From the NCBI RefSeq assembly GCF_000176035.2, contig NC_015675.1:6452001-6516000 (forward strand): a stretch of DNA of 64,000 nucleotides, written 5' to 3'. The stretch's first letter is position 1, and every line of letters begins with the position of its first letter. The notes beneath the pieces are model-generated. The model was not told where the DNA came from and did no database searches. It worked only from the letters and a program-made list of their open reading frames with translations. The position numbers were made by a program, and so were the translations under genes. Below, in pieces: positions 28,620 to 37,559 of this stretch. The stretch comes from Mesorhizobium opportunistum WSM2075. Its GTDB lineage: Bacteria > Pseudomonadota > Alphaproteobacteria > Rhizobiales > Rhizobiaceae.

Positions 28620-29726
28620 TCATTTTCCTGACGCAAGTGCCTCGATTGCCTGTCGATGCACCTGGTGCGATCTCCAAGCGATCATCTCCTTCCAGTCTGA
28701 CCCCTGCGGATAGTAGTGCAATTTGGTGACCTGCCGAATCTGCCGGCCCCGCTCGGAATCAACCTCTTCTGGCCGATACATGAATAACCAATGGTCGTCG
28801 CGCAGCACCGCCGTATTTAGTTTGTAAGTTCCAAATTCAAGAGCAATGTAGGTGTGCCGGCTCCCCAAGACACGCTCCCAAAATGCGTCTTGGGTCCCAG
28901 GTATAATTTCCGCGGAAGAATTCCCTACTTCGGGCGACGTTACAGACGTGCCAAAGATGCGGACGGCTCGCTCATAGCCGCTTAGTCCGGACGACTGCTC
29001 GCATTGCAGTTCCCCATAGCCGTAAGGGCCCAGTCCGGTGTGGTAATCTATGATGATAACCTCATCGCGGGCGGCTACGTTGAATTCGTTCGTTATTTCC
29101 TCGAGAGTTCGCCTGGCTTCGGTAGGCTCGGTTCCGCCGTAGAACAGGCCGCCCGGATGGGTGTATTGCCCTGATCCTCGCGCCTCCCGAAGTTTCAATT
29201 CGCCGTGTCTCGCTTGATATGCCGCGAACGCAATCTCAGCGCGCTTCAATCCCTCCTCGGAAATGTCCGCCGGAACGAAATGCCCGGCCAACTCCTCGTA
29301 TCCAGGATTCGAGGGGAGCGGTTTGGAAAAGTCGACAAAATTCCGGTTGAGGTCAACCCCCTCCGCAGTAACTCGGCGATCCCAGGCAAAACCGTAGCAA
29401 TTCAGCGCATGAAGGAAGAGCACGGCCGTGGAGTATGGGAGACGCTTATGAAATTTGGCTTCCAAGAATAGAAGCTGCGCCGCGGACCCGATGCAACCTT
29501 CTGGCCCGTGTGTACCGGAAACCAGAACCAAGAGTTTCTTGGCGTCTGCCGGGCCGAAATACGCTGCGTCCGTGTAGAGAGCCTCACCAGAGGGTCCGTT
29601 TGTACTGCATCGGTATGCTCGCGACGTCGGCGCAGCCGCCAGGAATTTCTGCCTGGCTTCGAAATAATCGTCAGAAAAGACAACGGAGGCTAGCTCCTTT
29701 GCGCTGTCAAGATTCATCGTGCTCAA
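28620..29726 (-). CDS. DUF2817 (M14-like) zinc carboxypeptidase-fold protein
   Basis: A 368-residue protein of the DUF2817 family, related to M14 zinc carboxypeptidases and to AstE/AspA deacylases. Probable zinc ligands are H73 and E76 in SGTHGPEGCIG and the His of IIDYHTGLGPYG. The catalytic Glu is in IALEFGTYKL. NxxR-type residues appear in GVDLNRNFVDF. Members probably cleave amide bonds at a free carboxylate, but no substrate is established. No signal peptide is seen. A nod-box-like element with a recognisable promoter lies 212 bp upstream, in a segment almost identical to that upstream of the DoeB-like deacylase. Confidence 0.85.
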   Translation of the reverse strand: MSTMNLDSAKELASVVFSDDYFEARQKFLAAAPTSRAYRCSTNGPSGEALYTDAAYFGPADAKKLLVLVSGTHGPEGCIGSAAQLLFLEAKFHKRLPYSTAVLFLHALNCYGFAWDRRVTAEGVDLNRNFVDFSKPLPSNPGYEELAGHFVPADISEEGLKRAEIAFAAYQARHGELKLREARGSGQYTHPGGLFYGGTEPTEARRTLEEITNEFNVAARDEVIIIDYHTGLGPYGYGELQCEQSSGLSGYERAVRIFGTSVTSPEVGNSSAEIIPGTQDAFWERVLGSRHTYIALEFGTYKLNTAVLRDDHWLFMYRPEEVDSERGRQIRQVTKLHYYPQGSDWKEMIAWRSHQVHRQAIEALASGK

Positions 29727-29913
29727 TCTCCCTGCTAATCATTCTGCGGCAGCAACTGAGACCCATGGCTCGATAGTTACCTCTATTTTTATGTGAGATG
29801 CCGGGGCTAAAACTTGCGGACAGTGACTATTTATCCGCTATCCTCACGCGCCGAAAGTAACGGAGCCGACAAGCTGATAAACTTTGTAGATGCCGCCAAG
29901 AACATGCTTTCGA

Positions 29914-29980
29914 ACTATGACCCGTCGCGGCGATCGACGTCAAATTCAGTTTGCGGATCGACGCTATCTCGTTTTGAGAT
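29914..29980 (-). promoter_or_regulatory. Nod-box-like element 7 with putative promoter
   Basis: The repeat ATCTCGTTTTGAGAT is at 29966-29980 and the CGTCAAATTCAG block at 29938-29949. TTGACG (29938-29943) and CATAGT (29914-29919) are 18 bases apart, as at element 3. It reads toward the DUF2817 gene at 29726. The flanks on both sides match element 3 over more than 100 bases. Confidence 0.72.
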
Positions 29981-30079
29981 AACCTCAGAGCGGCCGTGAC
30001 TTCGCGGTCCCTGCGTCCGCCTGCACAGACCGGTGCTTCTGCTGGGGGTTGAGCGGCGCGAAAAGAGCAGTTAGGCCTC

Positions 30080-30854
30080 GGCTCAAAACAACCGCTGCGA
30101 TTTTAATGAGCAGGGTGGTTGCGCCCGGATACCGGCTCTTGCCCAAGGTGAGCCACCAGCGTCGAACGTTTCCACCGCGAAGGCCGGTATCGTGATCGGT
30201 GCCGAGATTGACCAAGCCGGCGTTGGCCGCGATGTCATAGACGCCATAGGGAGCGACCTTGCCGTAGTGCGGGGATTTCGAAGTCATGAAAGCGTACGGG
30301 CTTCGGATCGCCTTTGCGCCGCAGCTGACGGCCACCATTCTTGAAATCGCCAACCAGTTCCTTTTTTTTGGAATCGACAGAGACGGCCGGTTGGTTGCCA
30401 TCCCGGAACCGTCTGATCTTCGCGTTGATGTGTTCAAACTGCCTATCACGGTCAGGATGGGCCGCGCGCTCCCGCGTCTTCTTGTTAGCATGAAGGCTGA
30501 AGCCGAGTTCCCGCAGTAACCGGCCTACCAATTTCCGGCTTGCAGTGAAGCAGCGCTCAGGCAGAGCGCACACAAGATGACGTTGGCTTCAGCTGACCCA
30601 CAACAGGACCGCCTCGGGATCGCACGGATCGCCGACCGCACCAGTTCCCTGAGCGCCGCCAAAAGTCCAAGCTCAGTCTCGGTCTTCGGCTTGCGACCGC
30701 CTCCCGGTCGACGAATGCGTCCAGTCCAATAGGCACTGCGCGACGCAATTCCCGAAGAGTTCAGCCTCCGTTGCCGCAAACAAGCGTCGGGCGCGCTCAT
30801 ACAAATAGGCGAAAGCGTTTCAAAACGCGCCTTGATCGCGGCAATGTCTATCAT
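30080..30854 (-). pseudogene. ISAzo13-family transposase pseudogene
   Basis: Read on the minus strand: MIDIAAIKARFETLSP, GRIRRPGGGRKPKTETELGL and LAALRELV, then (frameshifted) VGRLLRELGFSLHANKKTRE, HPDRDRQFEHINAKI, VSVDSKKKELVGDFKNGGRQ, YGVYDIAANAGLVNLGTDHD and VRRWWLTLGKSRYPGATTLL. This is the order of ISAzo13 transposases, including the VSVDxKKKELVG first catalytic segment. At least three frameshifts occur and the C-terminal third is missing, where element 7 and its flank take over. Confidence 0.82.
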
Positions 30855-30860
30855 CCGCTT

Positions 30861-31371
30861 TGACCAACTTCTTCGAATGACTGAATCCGACCATACCGAC
30901 CGCGTCTAGCCCTCAGCCACGCTCTCGACAATCGATCAACCGGAAAGGCACAGCCTCACCTCAAATTCCGATTCGATTGTTTCGCACCGAGCCCATTAGT
31001 TGGCCACGAAAAGTAGCTCGCCGCGCCCCGTCGGCCGACCCCGGCCGGTGCGGCGTCGCCACCAGCGAGCATCGATCATAGTGCCGGTTGCGGAACCGGG
31101 GACAATGGCATGTGATCGGGCGGCGGCGCCTGCAATGCTAGGCCAAGCTAACGGCGGCCAGCCCGCGCCCTGCGGCCGAAGCGACGACAGCGTCTTAAAG
31201 TGATACCACTTCACCCTCCGCGCCAGACGCTCCAGCGCCGCATTCTGACCAACCCGCGCTGAAATCCGCCATTCGCCGGGCCAAACTGCACCGACCCGCC
31301 GATGCAGTCCATGAATCACAACCAGGCAATTTTGCATCGATCCCCTATAGGCGAGGCTGGCGGTGTTCAAC
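30861..31371. other. Unassigned interval
   Basis: A 124-codon minus-strand frame (30996-31370) is open, but I see no family and no ribosome-binding site. The DNA between the ISAzo13 pseudogene and element 8 is probably transposon-derived. No RNA gene was found. Confidence 0.3.
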
Positions 31372-31415
31372 CATCTAAGTTCTAGATGACTGCGATAATG
31401 ATAATATTCTTGCCA
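31372..31415 (+). promoter_or_regulatory. Nod-box-like element 8
   Basis: CATCTAAGTTCTAGATG (31372-31388), then ACTG, CGATAA, then a block ending TCTTGCCAAC. It reads toward the hydrolase at 31590. The 25-base spacing is exact, although the distal block is diverged. The element overlaps an upstream in-frame ATG at 31386, which supports the later start. Confidence 0.55.
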
Positions 31416-31589
31416 ACTCTTGGCCGACGGGACATGCCCTCTACCGGAACTTGGCCCTGCCCGTCATTCTACCGCAAGCATGGCGGAGTAGGGCCGGTCG
31501 CCTGTCTTGCTTTACCCTGGTCGATCGCGGGCCTGGATCTGGAGGTGCGTGTAACCGCGCATGAACTCGCCATACCGAGGAGGGACAGG

Positions 31590-33572
31590 ATGGTCCAAAA
31601 TGCACCATACCGGCTCCGTCAGCGCTTGACGGCGACCGCTGCGGCTATCGCCAGGTCCGCAAGCGCGGTCTTAGCCACCCCTACGGGCACGGCCGCCCAA
31701 ACCCCTACGAGTGAGGCTGCCCAAACCCCTACGAGTGAGGCTGCCCAAACGGGCACTGGATGGTCGAAAACGCCCACGAATGAGGCTGCCGAAATTGGCA
31801 CTGGATGGTTGAACCGGAGCGGGCAGACAGACCAGCCAGTGCCCCTTCCGAAGCCGCGTTACGAAGTAGATGTCGAGAAGGACGTCCGCATACCGATGCA
31901 TGACGGCGTCGGTCACTATGCCGACATCTATCGTCCACGCGGGGTGGCTGGCCCGCTGCCGACAATCATGATCCGGACGCAATACAATAAGGCGGGCTAT
32001 CTTCAGCCCAGTCCGTTCAGCCACCGCAGCGTGGCAGTCAGGATGTTTGCCGGCCAGGGCTTCGCGGTCGTTGTGCAGGACCTTCGCGGGCGCTTCCGTT
32101 CCGAGGGTACCTTCCATTTAGCTGAAAGCGATGCCATGGACGGCTACGACACGGTCGCCTGGATCGCTTCGCAGTCCTGGTCCAACGGCCGGGTCGGCGG
32201 TTACGGCTGCTCTGCTCTCGGCATCACTCAGGTGATGACGTCGCAACGGCGGCCGCCAGCGCTGAAGGCTGTCGTGCCGCAGGGAGCCGCTGGCGCACTG
32301 CGGTCGATGCCATGGGATGAACTGGTTTCCGGTGTTCACGATATGGGCTGCACACTGCAGTGGTTTCGCGAGTCGGCCAACCAGCGCCAAGAAGTGCTCA
32401 AGAAAGTTGATTATTGGGAGTTGCTGAAGACCCTCCCTGTTGCCGACTTGGGCGACCGGGCCGGCGGCCCGCCCAATGACTGGCGGGATTGGCACTCGCG
32501 TGAACTCGGCGGTCCTTGGTGGGGCAAGTTCGGCCTTTTCGATGAGTTCTCGCACCCCGATGTTCCGGCCCTGTTCGTCGATTCTTGGTATGACGGTACG
32601 GTTGGAGGCACGCTGGAATTGTTCGACAGGTTCCAGAAGCAGTCGTTGTCAGAGGAAGCGCGGCGGAATCAGTATGTGATCATCTCTCCCACCGGTCATT
32701 GCGAAAGCGAACAGGCCCCACCCTACATCGTGGGCCAGCGTGATGTCGGGGACAATCGGCTGGATTGGTGGTCGATCTATTTGCGCTGGTTCAATCATTG
32801 GCTGCGCGACGGTCAGGGCGGCTTCGACATGCCGCACGTCCAATACTTTTTGATTGGAGCGAACCAGTGGAAGTCATCCGACAGCTGGCCGCTGCCGGGA
32901 ACACGCTTTGTGCCCTATTATTTGAGCAGCGGCGGTCATGCGAACACGAGCAAGGGTGACGGCCGGCTATCCACGGCGGCTGCGTCGGGCCCGCCTGACC
33001 GTTATCACTATGATCCTGCCGATCCCGTTATCAGCCCTGAGCCCTTCAGAGTCCCCCCGGGTCCGGGCTGCCCTGCCGAGCTTGAGTCCGCCAGCGTGTC
33101 AGTGGACCAGCGCCAGACGGATCTGCGAGACGACCGGTTGGTGTTCACCACGGAGCCGCTTCGTTCAGGCATCGAGGTGACCGGTCCGCTGCGCGCCGTG
33201 CTCTATGTGTCATCCTCGGCGGTGGACACCGACTTCGTTGTGCAACTGAGTGACGTCTATCCCGATGGGCGGGTCTACAATCTCAGGACCGGTATCGCGC
33301 GGGCGCGCTACCGTGAAGGCTACAAGCCGTCTAAATTGATGATCCCAGGCCAAATCTATCCCATAGAGGTGAATCTGCATGCGACCGGCAATTACTTCGC
33401 GCCTGGCCACCGCATCCGCGTGCAAGTGTCGAGCAGCAGCTTCCCGCATTTCGGCCGAAACCTGAATACAGGCGGTAACAATTTGACGGAAACCAGGTGG
33501 GTCGTGGCAGAGAACACTATCTACCACGATCGCGACCATCCCTCGCAAATCATCCTTCCAATCGTGCCGTGA
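31590..33572 (+). CDS. CocE/NonD-family acyl hydrolase (X-Pro dipeptidyl-peptidase-like)
   Basis: A 660-residue alpha/beta hydrolase of the CocE/NonD family (cocaine esterase, glutaryl acylase, alpha-amino-acid ester hydrolase, X-Pro dipeptidyl-peptidase). The catalytic triad candidates are S208 in VGGYGCSALGITQ, D331 or D335 in DSWYDG, and H370 in SPTGHCESE. The domain begins DVRIPMHDGVGHYADIYRPR, and a C-terminal jelly-roll (LRSGIEVTGPLRAVLYVSS) follows. Residues 1-80 are not family-like and contain short Thr/Pro/Ala-rich repeats (AQTPTSEA twice). The start is ATG 31590 with GAGGAGG upstream; an in-frame ATG at 31386 lies inside the nod-box-like element. The enzyme would cleave an ester or amide of an acylated compound. 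No clear signal peptide is seen. Confidence 0.88.
   Translation: MVQNAPYRLRQRLTATAAAIARSASAVLATPTGTAAQTPTSEAAQTPTSEAAQTGTGWSKTPTNEAAEIGTGWLNRSGQTDQPVPLPKPRYEVDVEKDVRIPMHDGVGHYADIYRPRGVAGPLPTIMIRTQYNKAGYLQPSPFSHRSVAVRMFAGQGFAVVVQDLRGRFRSEGTFHLAESDAMDGYDTVAWIASQSWSNGRVGGYGCSALGITQVMTSQRRPPALKAVVPQGAAGALRSMPWDELVSGVHDMGCTLQWFRESANQRQEVLKKVDYWELLKTLPVADLGDRAGGPPNDWRDWHSRELGGPWWGKFGLFDEFSHPDVPALFVDSWYDGTVGGTLELFDRFQKQSLSEEARRNQYVIISPTGHCESEQAPPYIVGQRDVGDNRLDWWSIYLRWFNHWLRDGQGGFDMPHVQYFLIGANQWKSSDSWPLPGTRFVPYYLSSGGHANTSKGDGRLSTAAASGPPDRYHYDPADPVISPEPFRVPPGPGCPAELESASVSVDQRQTDLRDDRLVFTTEPLRSGIEVTGPLRAVLYVSSSAVDTDFVVQLSDVYPDGRVYNLRTGIARARYREGYKPSKLMIPGQIYPIEVNLHATGNYFAPGHRIRVQVSSSSFPHFGRNLNTGGNNLTETRWVVAENTIYHDRDHPSQIILPIVP
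31695..31742 (+). repeat. Tandem 24-bp repeat inside the CocE-like gene
   Basis: Two exact copies of a 24-bp unit (31695-31718 and 31719-31742) encode AQTPTSEA twice. A third degenerate copy (KTPTNEAAEIGTGW) follows at about 31770. Being a multiple of three, the unit can expand or contract without breaking the frame. Confidence 0.8.
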
Positions 33573-33626
33573 GGGGTTTTGTCCAACGGCTGAATGGGAG
33601 CGCAGGGAGGTCTGACACGAGGCCAA

Positions 33627-34300
33627 TCACGCGGCATGGATTTGGAACTGCTCGGCCAGGGATAAATTCGGATTGAAGGCGAACCTCGCCTGTTGCTCAC
33701 GCATCATGTCAACCATTTCAATGCCGTTTAGGGTGATCGCGGCTGATGCTGGTGATTTGAACCCGAGCATTGACCGGATGCGGCGCTTTATGCACCGATG
33801 GTCCTGTTCGATCCGCTTGTTCAGGCATTTAGTCTTGCGACTCCGGATCGGCTTCAGCCGACGCCCGGAACGATCCTGCAAGCGATTTGTGACGTCACAG
33901 GAAACGATAACCTCCTGATTGGTCTTGCTACCATCGATGACGACGTGGACGGGCCGGCCATGATGTGCCAGCGCTTTTTCTGAAGACCCGGTGGGCCGAG
34001 AACAAGTCACGATGCTCGCTGAACAGAATTCGACTGCGTCGCCGACACTGTCGATGGCGCGGTAAAGATGCATCCGTACGTCTCGTCGACTTGCCACTTC
34101 CCCGTCACGCTACGCTTGGGCCGATCGAAATGCTCCAGCAGTAGCGTGCGAACGGTCAAGCCGCAAATGGTCATCTGGTCGACGGCAATCCTCCGCTCGG
34201 CCATCATCTCCTCAAGATCACGCAGGCTGAGATTATAGGCCAGGTACCAGCGCACGCAAAGCAGGATCACTGCCTGGTCGAACTGGCGACCCTTGAACAT
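33627..34300 (-). pseudogene. IS6-family transposase with frameshift
   Basis: The 5' part reads MFKGRQFDQAVILLCVRWYL, AYNLSLRDLEEMMAERRIAV and VTGKWQVDETY (first catalytic Asp). After a frameshift near 34050 it continues HVVIDGSKTNQEVI (second Asp), IEQDHRCIKRRIRSMLGFKS and FAFNPNLSLAEQF. This is a nearly full IS6 (IS26-type) transposase with the DDE triad visible, but the WAENKSRCSLN-type middle part is out of frame, so it is probably inactive. Terminal repeats were not found with confidence. Confidence 0.8.
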
Positions 34301-34484
34301 CTAGTCCTCCGAAAATGTCGATGGGTAATTAAAACGTTGCAACACATCCTTCCTGCTTCGGATTGACCGCCGAGACGCCTGTCATACGTTGCGTCAGATC
34401 GCTTATTTCCGTGCGTCAGTCTATTCGAAGCTTCGATTACGGAACATTGCTCGAATTTCAGAATTGAAGCATGTGAGGTGATAG

Positions 34485-35915
34485 TCAGCTGTTTCCTGCT
34501 CGAACCGTTGGTCGCCGGTCGCCCCAGGGTCTGGCGTCTTCCAGATCGCGTGCGACACGGACGAGTGTGGCCTCGTCGCCAAAGCGGCCAACGATCTGAA
34601 TACCGATCGGCAGCCCGCTGGCGCTCTGTGCCAAAGGCAAGGACACCGAAGGTTGTCCGGTCACATTGAATACGCCAGTATACTGACAAATCGCCGTATC
34701 CGCTTCCACGTATTCCTCTGCAGAGACCGCAGGATTCGTGGCAGAATAGATGCCGCCATGCGGCACGGCCACGATTGGCATTGTCGGGGTCAGCAAAATT
34801 TCGAACGCATGGATCGCCTCGCCCACGCGGAAACGCATTCTCCGGAGTGCCTCTTGTACGTCCGCCGCTAGGGAAAGAGGCAAGTCTCGGCAAAATTCAT
34901 ACCGTTTTAGGTTGGCCGGCTCTAAGGTGTTCGCGGTGATGCTGCGCCCCATGGCCCGCGCCGCTTTTTCGAGCCCACTCGCAGTCGTCGGGTCGAGATA
35001 TAGGCTGCTGTATTCGACCGGCTCATATGGCGGGTCGATGTCTTGTACCGTGTGCCCCATCTTCTGCAGAAGCGTTGCCGTCGACTCGACAGCGCGCAGC
35101 ACTTCCTGATCAAGATTGACCGCGCCCCAACTCGTTCTCGCGACCCCGACCCGCAGACGGCCCGTGGGCTTTAAGAGTTCGTCCACATAGGGACGGTTCG
35201 GTTGGACGATGATAAACGGATCGCCGGGATGGGGACCGGAAAAGACGTCCAGCGCCGCGGCCATGTCGCGGACTGTTCGACACAGAATAAACTCGCGGGT
35301 GAGACCATACGAACGGTCTTGATTGTTGGGACCGCCTGAAACACGTCCCCTGGACGGATTAAGTCCGACGAGGCCGCACCATGACGCGGGGATGCGAATT
35401 GACCCGCCGCCATCACTGCCGTGGGCAATAGGTGTGATGCCGGCGGCCACAGCCGCTGCCGCTCCCCCGGAGGAGCCCCCCGCGGCGCGTTCCAGATCCC
35501 ATGGATTGCCGGTGACGCCACTGAGAATGGACTCTGTCATTACGGAAGAGCCAAGCTCGGGAGTTGTTGTCCTTCCTATAGTTCGAAGCCCGGCCTCCCG
35601 AGCGCGACGAAAAAAATAGCTGTCGGTATCGGGCCGGCAGCCTTTGAACAGTCGGCTTCCTTTTTCCTGGAGGCGGCCAGCTTCGGCGGCACCGATATCC
35701 TTCCGAAGGAACGGCACGCCATGGAAGAGCCCTCCGTCCGCGCCGGCAACGGTTTCAGCATCTTCGTAGAATTCCATCACAGCGTTGATCTGCCGATTGA
35801 CCTCGTCGTGCGCCTCGCGGGCTAGCCGCATCAATTCCGAGGGCGTCACTTCGCCGGCAGCGACAAGAGAGGCCAAACCGGTGGCATCGTACTCTGCGTA
35901 TTCACTCACCCTCAT
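34485..35915 (-). CDS. Amidase-signature family amidase
   Basis: A 476-residue amidase of the amidase-signature family (Ser-cisSer-Lys triad). K72 lies in PFLRKDIGAAEAG, the bridging Ser in AAGGSSGGAAAAVAAG (S148/S149), and the nucleophile S172 in SDGGGSIRIPASW. Length and domain order are normal. Members hydrolyse aryl or alkyl amides, half-amides and N-carbamoyl compounds; the substrate here is unknown. The gene stands alone, with a nod-box-like element 180 bp upstream. A 25-codon scrap of a paralogue lies at 21388-21470 next to another nod-box-like element. The intact gene ends shortly before a 180-bp interval leading to the IS6 remnant. Confidence 0.92.
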   Translation of the reverse strand: MRVSEYAEYDATGLASLVAAGEVTPSELMRLAREAHDEVNRQINAVMEFYEDAETVAGADGGLFHGVPFLRKDIGAAEAGRLQEKGSRLFKGCRPDTDSYFFRRAREAGLRTIGRTTTPELGSSVMTESILSGVTGNPWDLERAAGGSSGGAAAAVAAGITPIAHGSDGGGSIRIPASWCGLVGLNPSRGRVSGGPNNQDRSYGLTREFILCRTVRDMAAALDVFSGPHPGDPFIIVQPNRPYVDELLKPTGRLRVGVARTSWGAVNLDQEVLRAVESTATLLQKMGHTVQDIDPPYEPVEYSSLYLDPTTASGLEKAARAMGRSITANTLEPANLKRYEFCRDLPLSLAADVQEALRRMRFRVGEAIHAFEILLTPTMPIVAVPHGGIYSATNPAVSAEEYVEADTAICQYTGVFNVTGQPSVSLPLAQSASGLPIGIQIVGRFGDEATLVRVARDLEDARPWGDRRPTVRAGNS

Positions 35916-36094
35916 TGCAGCTATCCTTTCTCCTCTGCCTCGTGTCAGCGAGAGAGGGCCGTGGCACGCACAGCGCGGTTTGAATTTTCAATTAGTACTA
36001 AATCCAACTGGAAAACAGCGGTCGTTTTCCAATGGTAGTGGAGTGCAAATCTCAATTTGGACGACACCCACAATCGATCTCGCGCCAGGCCGCA

Positions 36095-36136
36095 GTCAAA
36101 TACAGTTTTGCGATTCGATTCATCTGAAATTCAGAT
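36095..36136 (-). promoter_or_regulatory. Nod-box-like element 9
   Basis: The repeat ATCTGAAATTCAGAT (36122-36136) is a perfect palindrome of 7-bp arms around one base. The TCAAATACAG block starts at 36096 at the standard spacing. Toward the amidase at 35915 it reads ATC-N9-GATG-N4-GAATCG, then AAACTGTATTTGACT. Confidence 0.68.
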
Positions 36137-36139
36137 CGC

Positions 36140-36960
36140 AAATCGACTATAGCGCCCTGTTGCGGATCCTGGGCCTGGTGATGGGGATCTGTCCAAACTG
36201 TTGGATCACCCCGATGAGGCAGGAAGAGAATAAGCAGAGAACTTTGAGAGGGTACGAGGGAGTTTAGGACGGCCGACGAAACGTTGAATCTCCCGTCTTT
36301 GCGGCCGAGATTCAGCGACTAACGCCAACCTGGAACTGATGACCGTGCACCTGCTTCTCATAGCTCTGCGTGTGAATCTTACGGATAGGCCGGTGCTGAG
36401 CGACAGGCAACTCACGGCCGGCCGCGGCTGCGGCCATAATAACGTCAATACTTTTCGGGTCGTCCCATCGAACCGGTCCATGGTGCTGGTAGTCGAGGTC
36501 TGCTTCCTTGCAAGGACAAAATTGGAGTTGACCCCTGCTGCCACTCTCACCTCAGAAGCCGGCGGCATGTCTCGGCTCCATAAGGCAGCACCTCAGCGGC
36601 CAAGGCGACGTGATTCAGTTTGGCAGCGCCATGTTGTCAAGTTCACGCGACAGCCCTGAGGGTGAGAGGAAATCGAATTCGACGCTAATCCGGCTTTAGC
36701 CCCTCAAGACCTGCTCAATGAACGAGCCAGGCCGCGTTGACTCAAACGAAACGGCCACCAGGAAAACGCGGCTAGGTTCATACCGATTTCAATGGCGAGT
36801 TCGCAATGTCTAGGGCCATGATTTTGGCGAACCAGAGCCGATTGGCTGAGTTACTCGACCATAATCCGAATGGCCCATCCTATTGAAGCCTTAGATGATG
36901 GCTTACGCGTAGAAGGCGAAATACGGCGGCATGGGGAGACGGTAATCACTGCGCATTATT
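36140..36960. other. Long interval without a recognisable gene
   Basis: Two overlapping open frames (plus 36339-36659 and minus 36206-36568) show no family resemblance. I see no promoter element, hairpin or RNA gene. Given the transposase scraps that follow, this is probably decayed mobile DNA. Confidence 0.3.
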
Positions 36961-36965
36961 TGCCA

Positions 36966-37200
36966 TCATGCCTGGTGCCGTAGCGGATCGTGTTGGAATT
37001 CGGCGGAGCAGCCTCGGTAGGTTGAGATTATCGGTTCATGCGGCGAGGTCAATCTGTTGATCGAGCGGCTTGGCGGGGAGCGTGTGCCAACCGTCGATCT
37101 TTCGCATTGAGATCTGGCCGGCGCCATCAACGCCCATAACAACATTGCCGCCGTTTCGGCCGAAGGCAGCACGGTCTGTTGGTGTGGACGGCCCCCAGCA
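36966..37200 (-). other. Possible transposase C-terminal remnant, family not assigned
   Basis: One minus-strand frame gives MGVDGAGQISMRKIDGWHTL followed by PAKPLDQQIDLAA and a stop. I associate this ending with rhizobial transposases but cannot place it in a family. The sequence is short and the call is weak. Confidence 0.25.
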
Positions 37201-37254
37201 CGGCATCGATCTGCCAGAGTGAGGTCGTTAAAGATCTCAAGCAAAGGAGGCCGT

Positions 37255-37428
37255 CCGTGGATCAGATTATTCGAACTGGGATGGACACGTCAAAGCACGT
37301 GTTTCAGCTGCATGGGGCGAACGCCGCTGAAGAGCCGACATTGCGCAAGAAACTTCGACGCAAGGAGGTGGTGGCCTTCTTCGAGAAGCTGCCGCTCGGG
37401 TGCCTCGTTGCGGTCATGGATGATTGAG
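37255..37428 (+). pseudogene. IS110-family transposase N-terminal fragment
   Basis: It reads VDQIIRTGMDTSKHVFQLHG, then ANAAEEPTLRKKLRRKEVVA and FFEKLP, the N-terminal strand of an IS110 transposase with its first Asp (GMDTSK). A frameshift and stop follow within a few codons. The rest is missing. Confidence 0.7.
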
Positions 37429-37439
37429 TTCGCCGTTTC

Positions 37440-37559
37440 GGGTGCCGGTCAAGGGGGGCGCGGCTTGCTTTCGCATGCTGTCACCCTGGAGCACGATGCG
37501 GTGGGCGTTGTGATCGAGTCTGTCGAGAAGGGGCATCGCCGACGGTGGCGTCACCGCCT
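37440..37559 (-). pseudogene. IS21 helper (IstB-like) C-terminal fragment
   Basis: The minus strand encodes PLLDRLDHNAHRIVLQGDSM followed by RKQAAPPL. This resembles the C-terminal end of IstB ATPases ('LLDRLxHHAHxxxxxGxSxR'). Only about 35 codons remain, directly downstream of the ABC ATPase gene. Confidence 0.5.
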
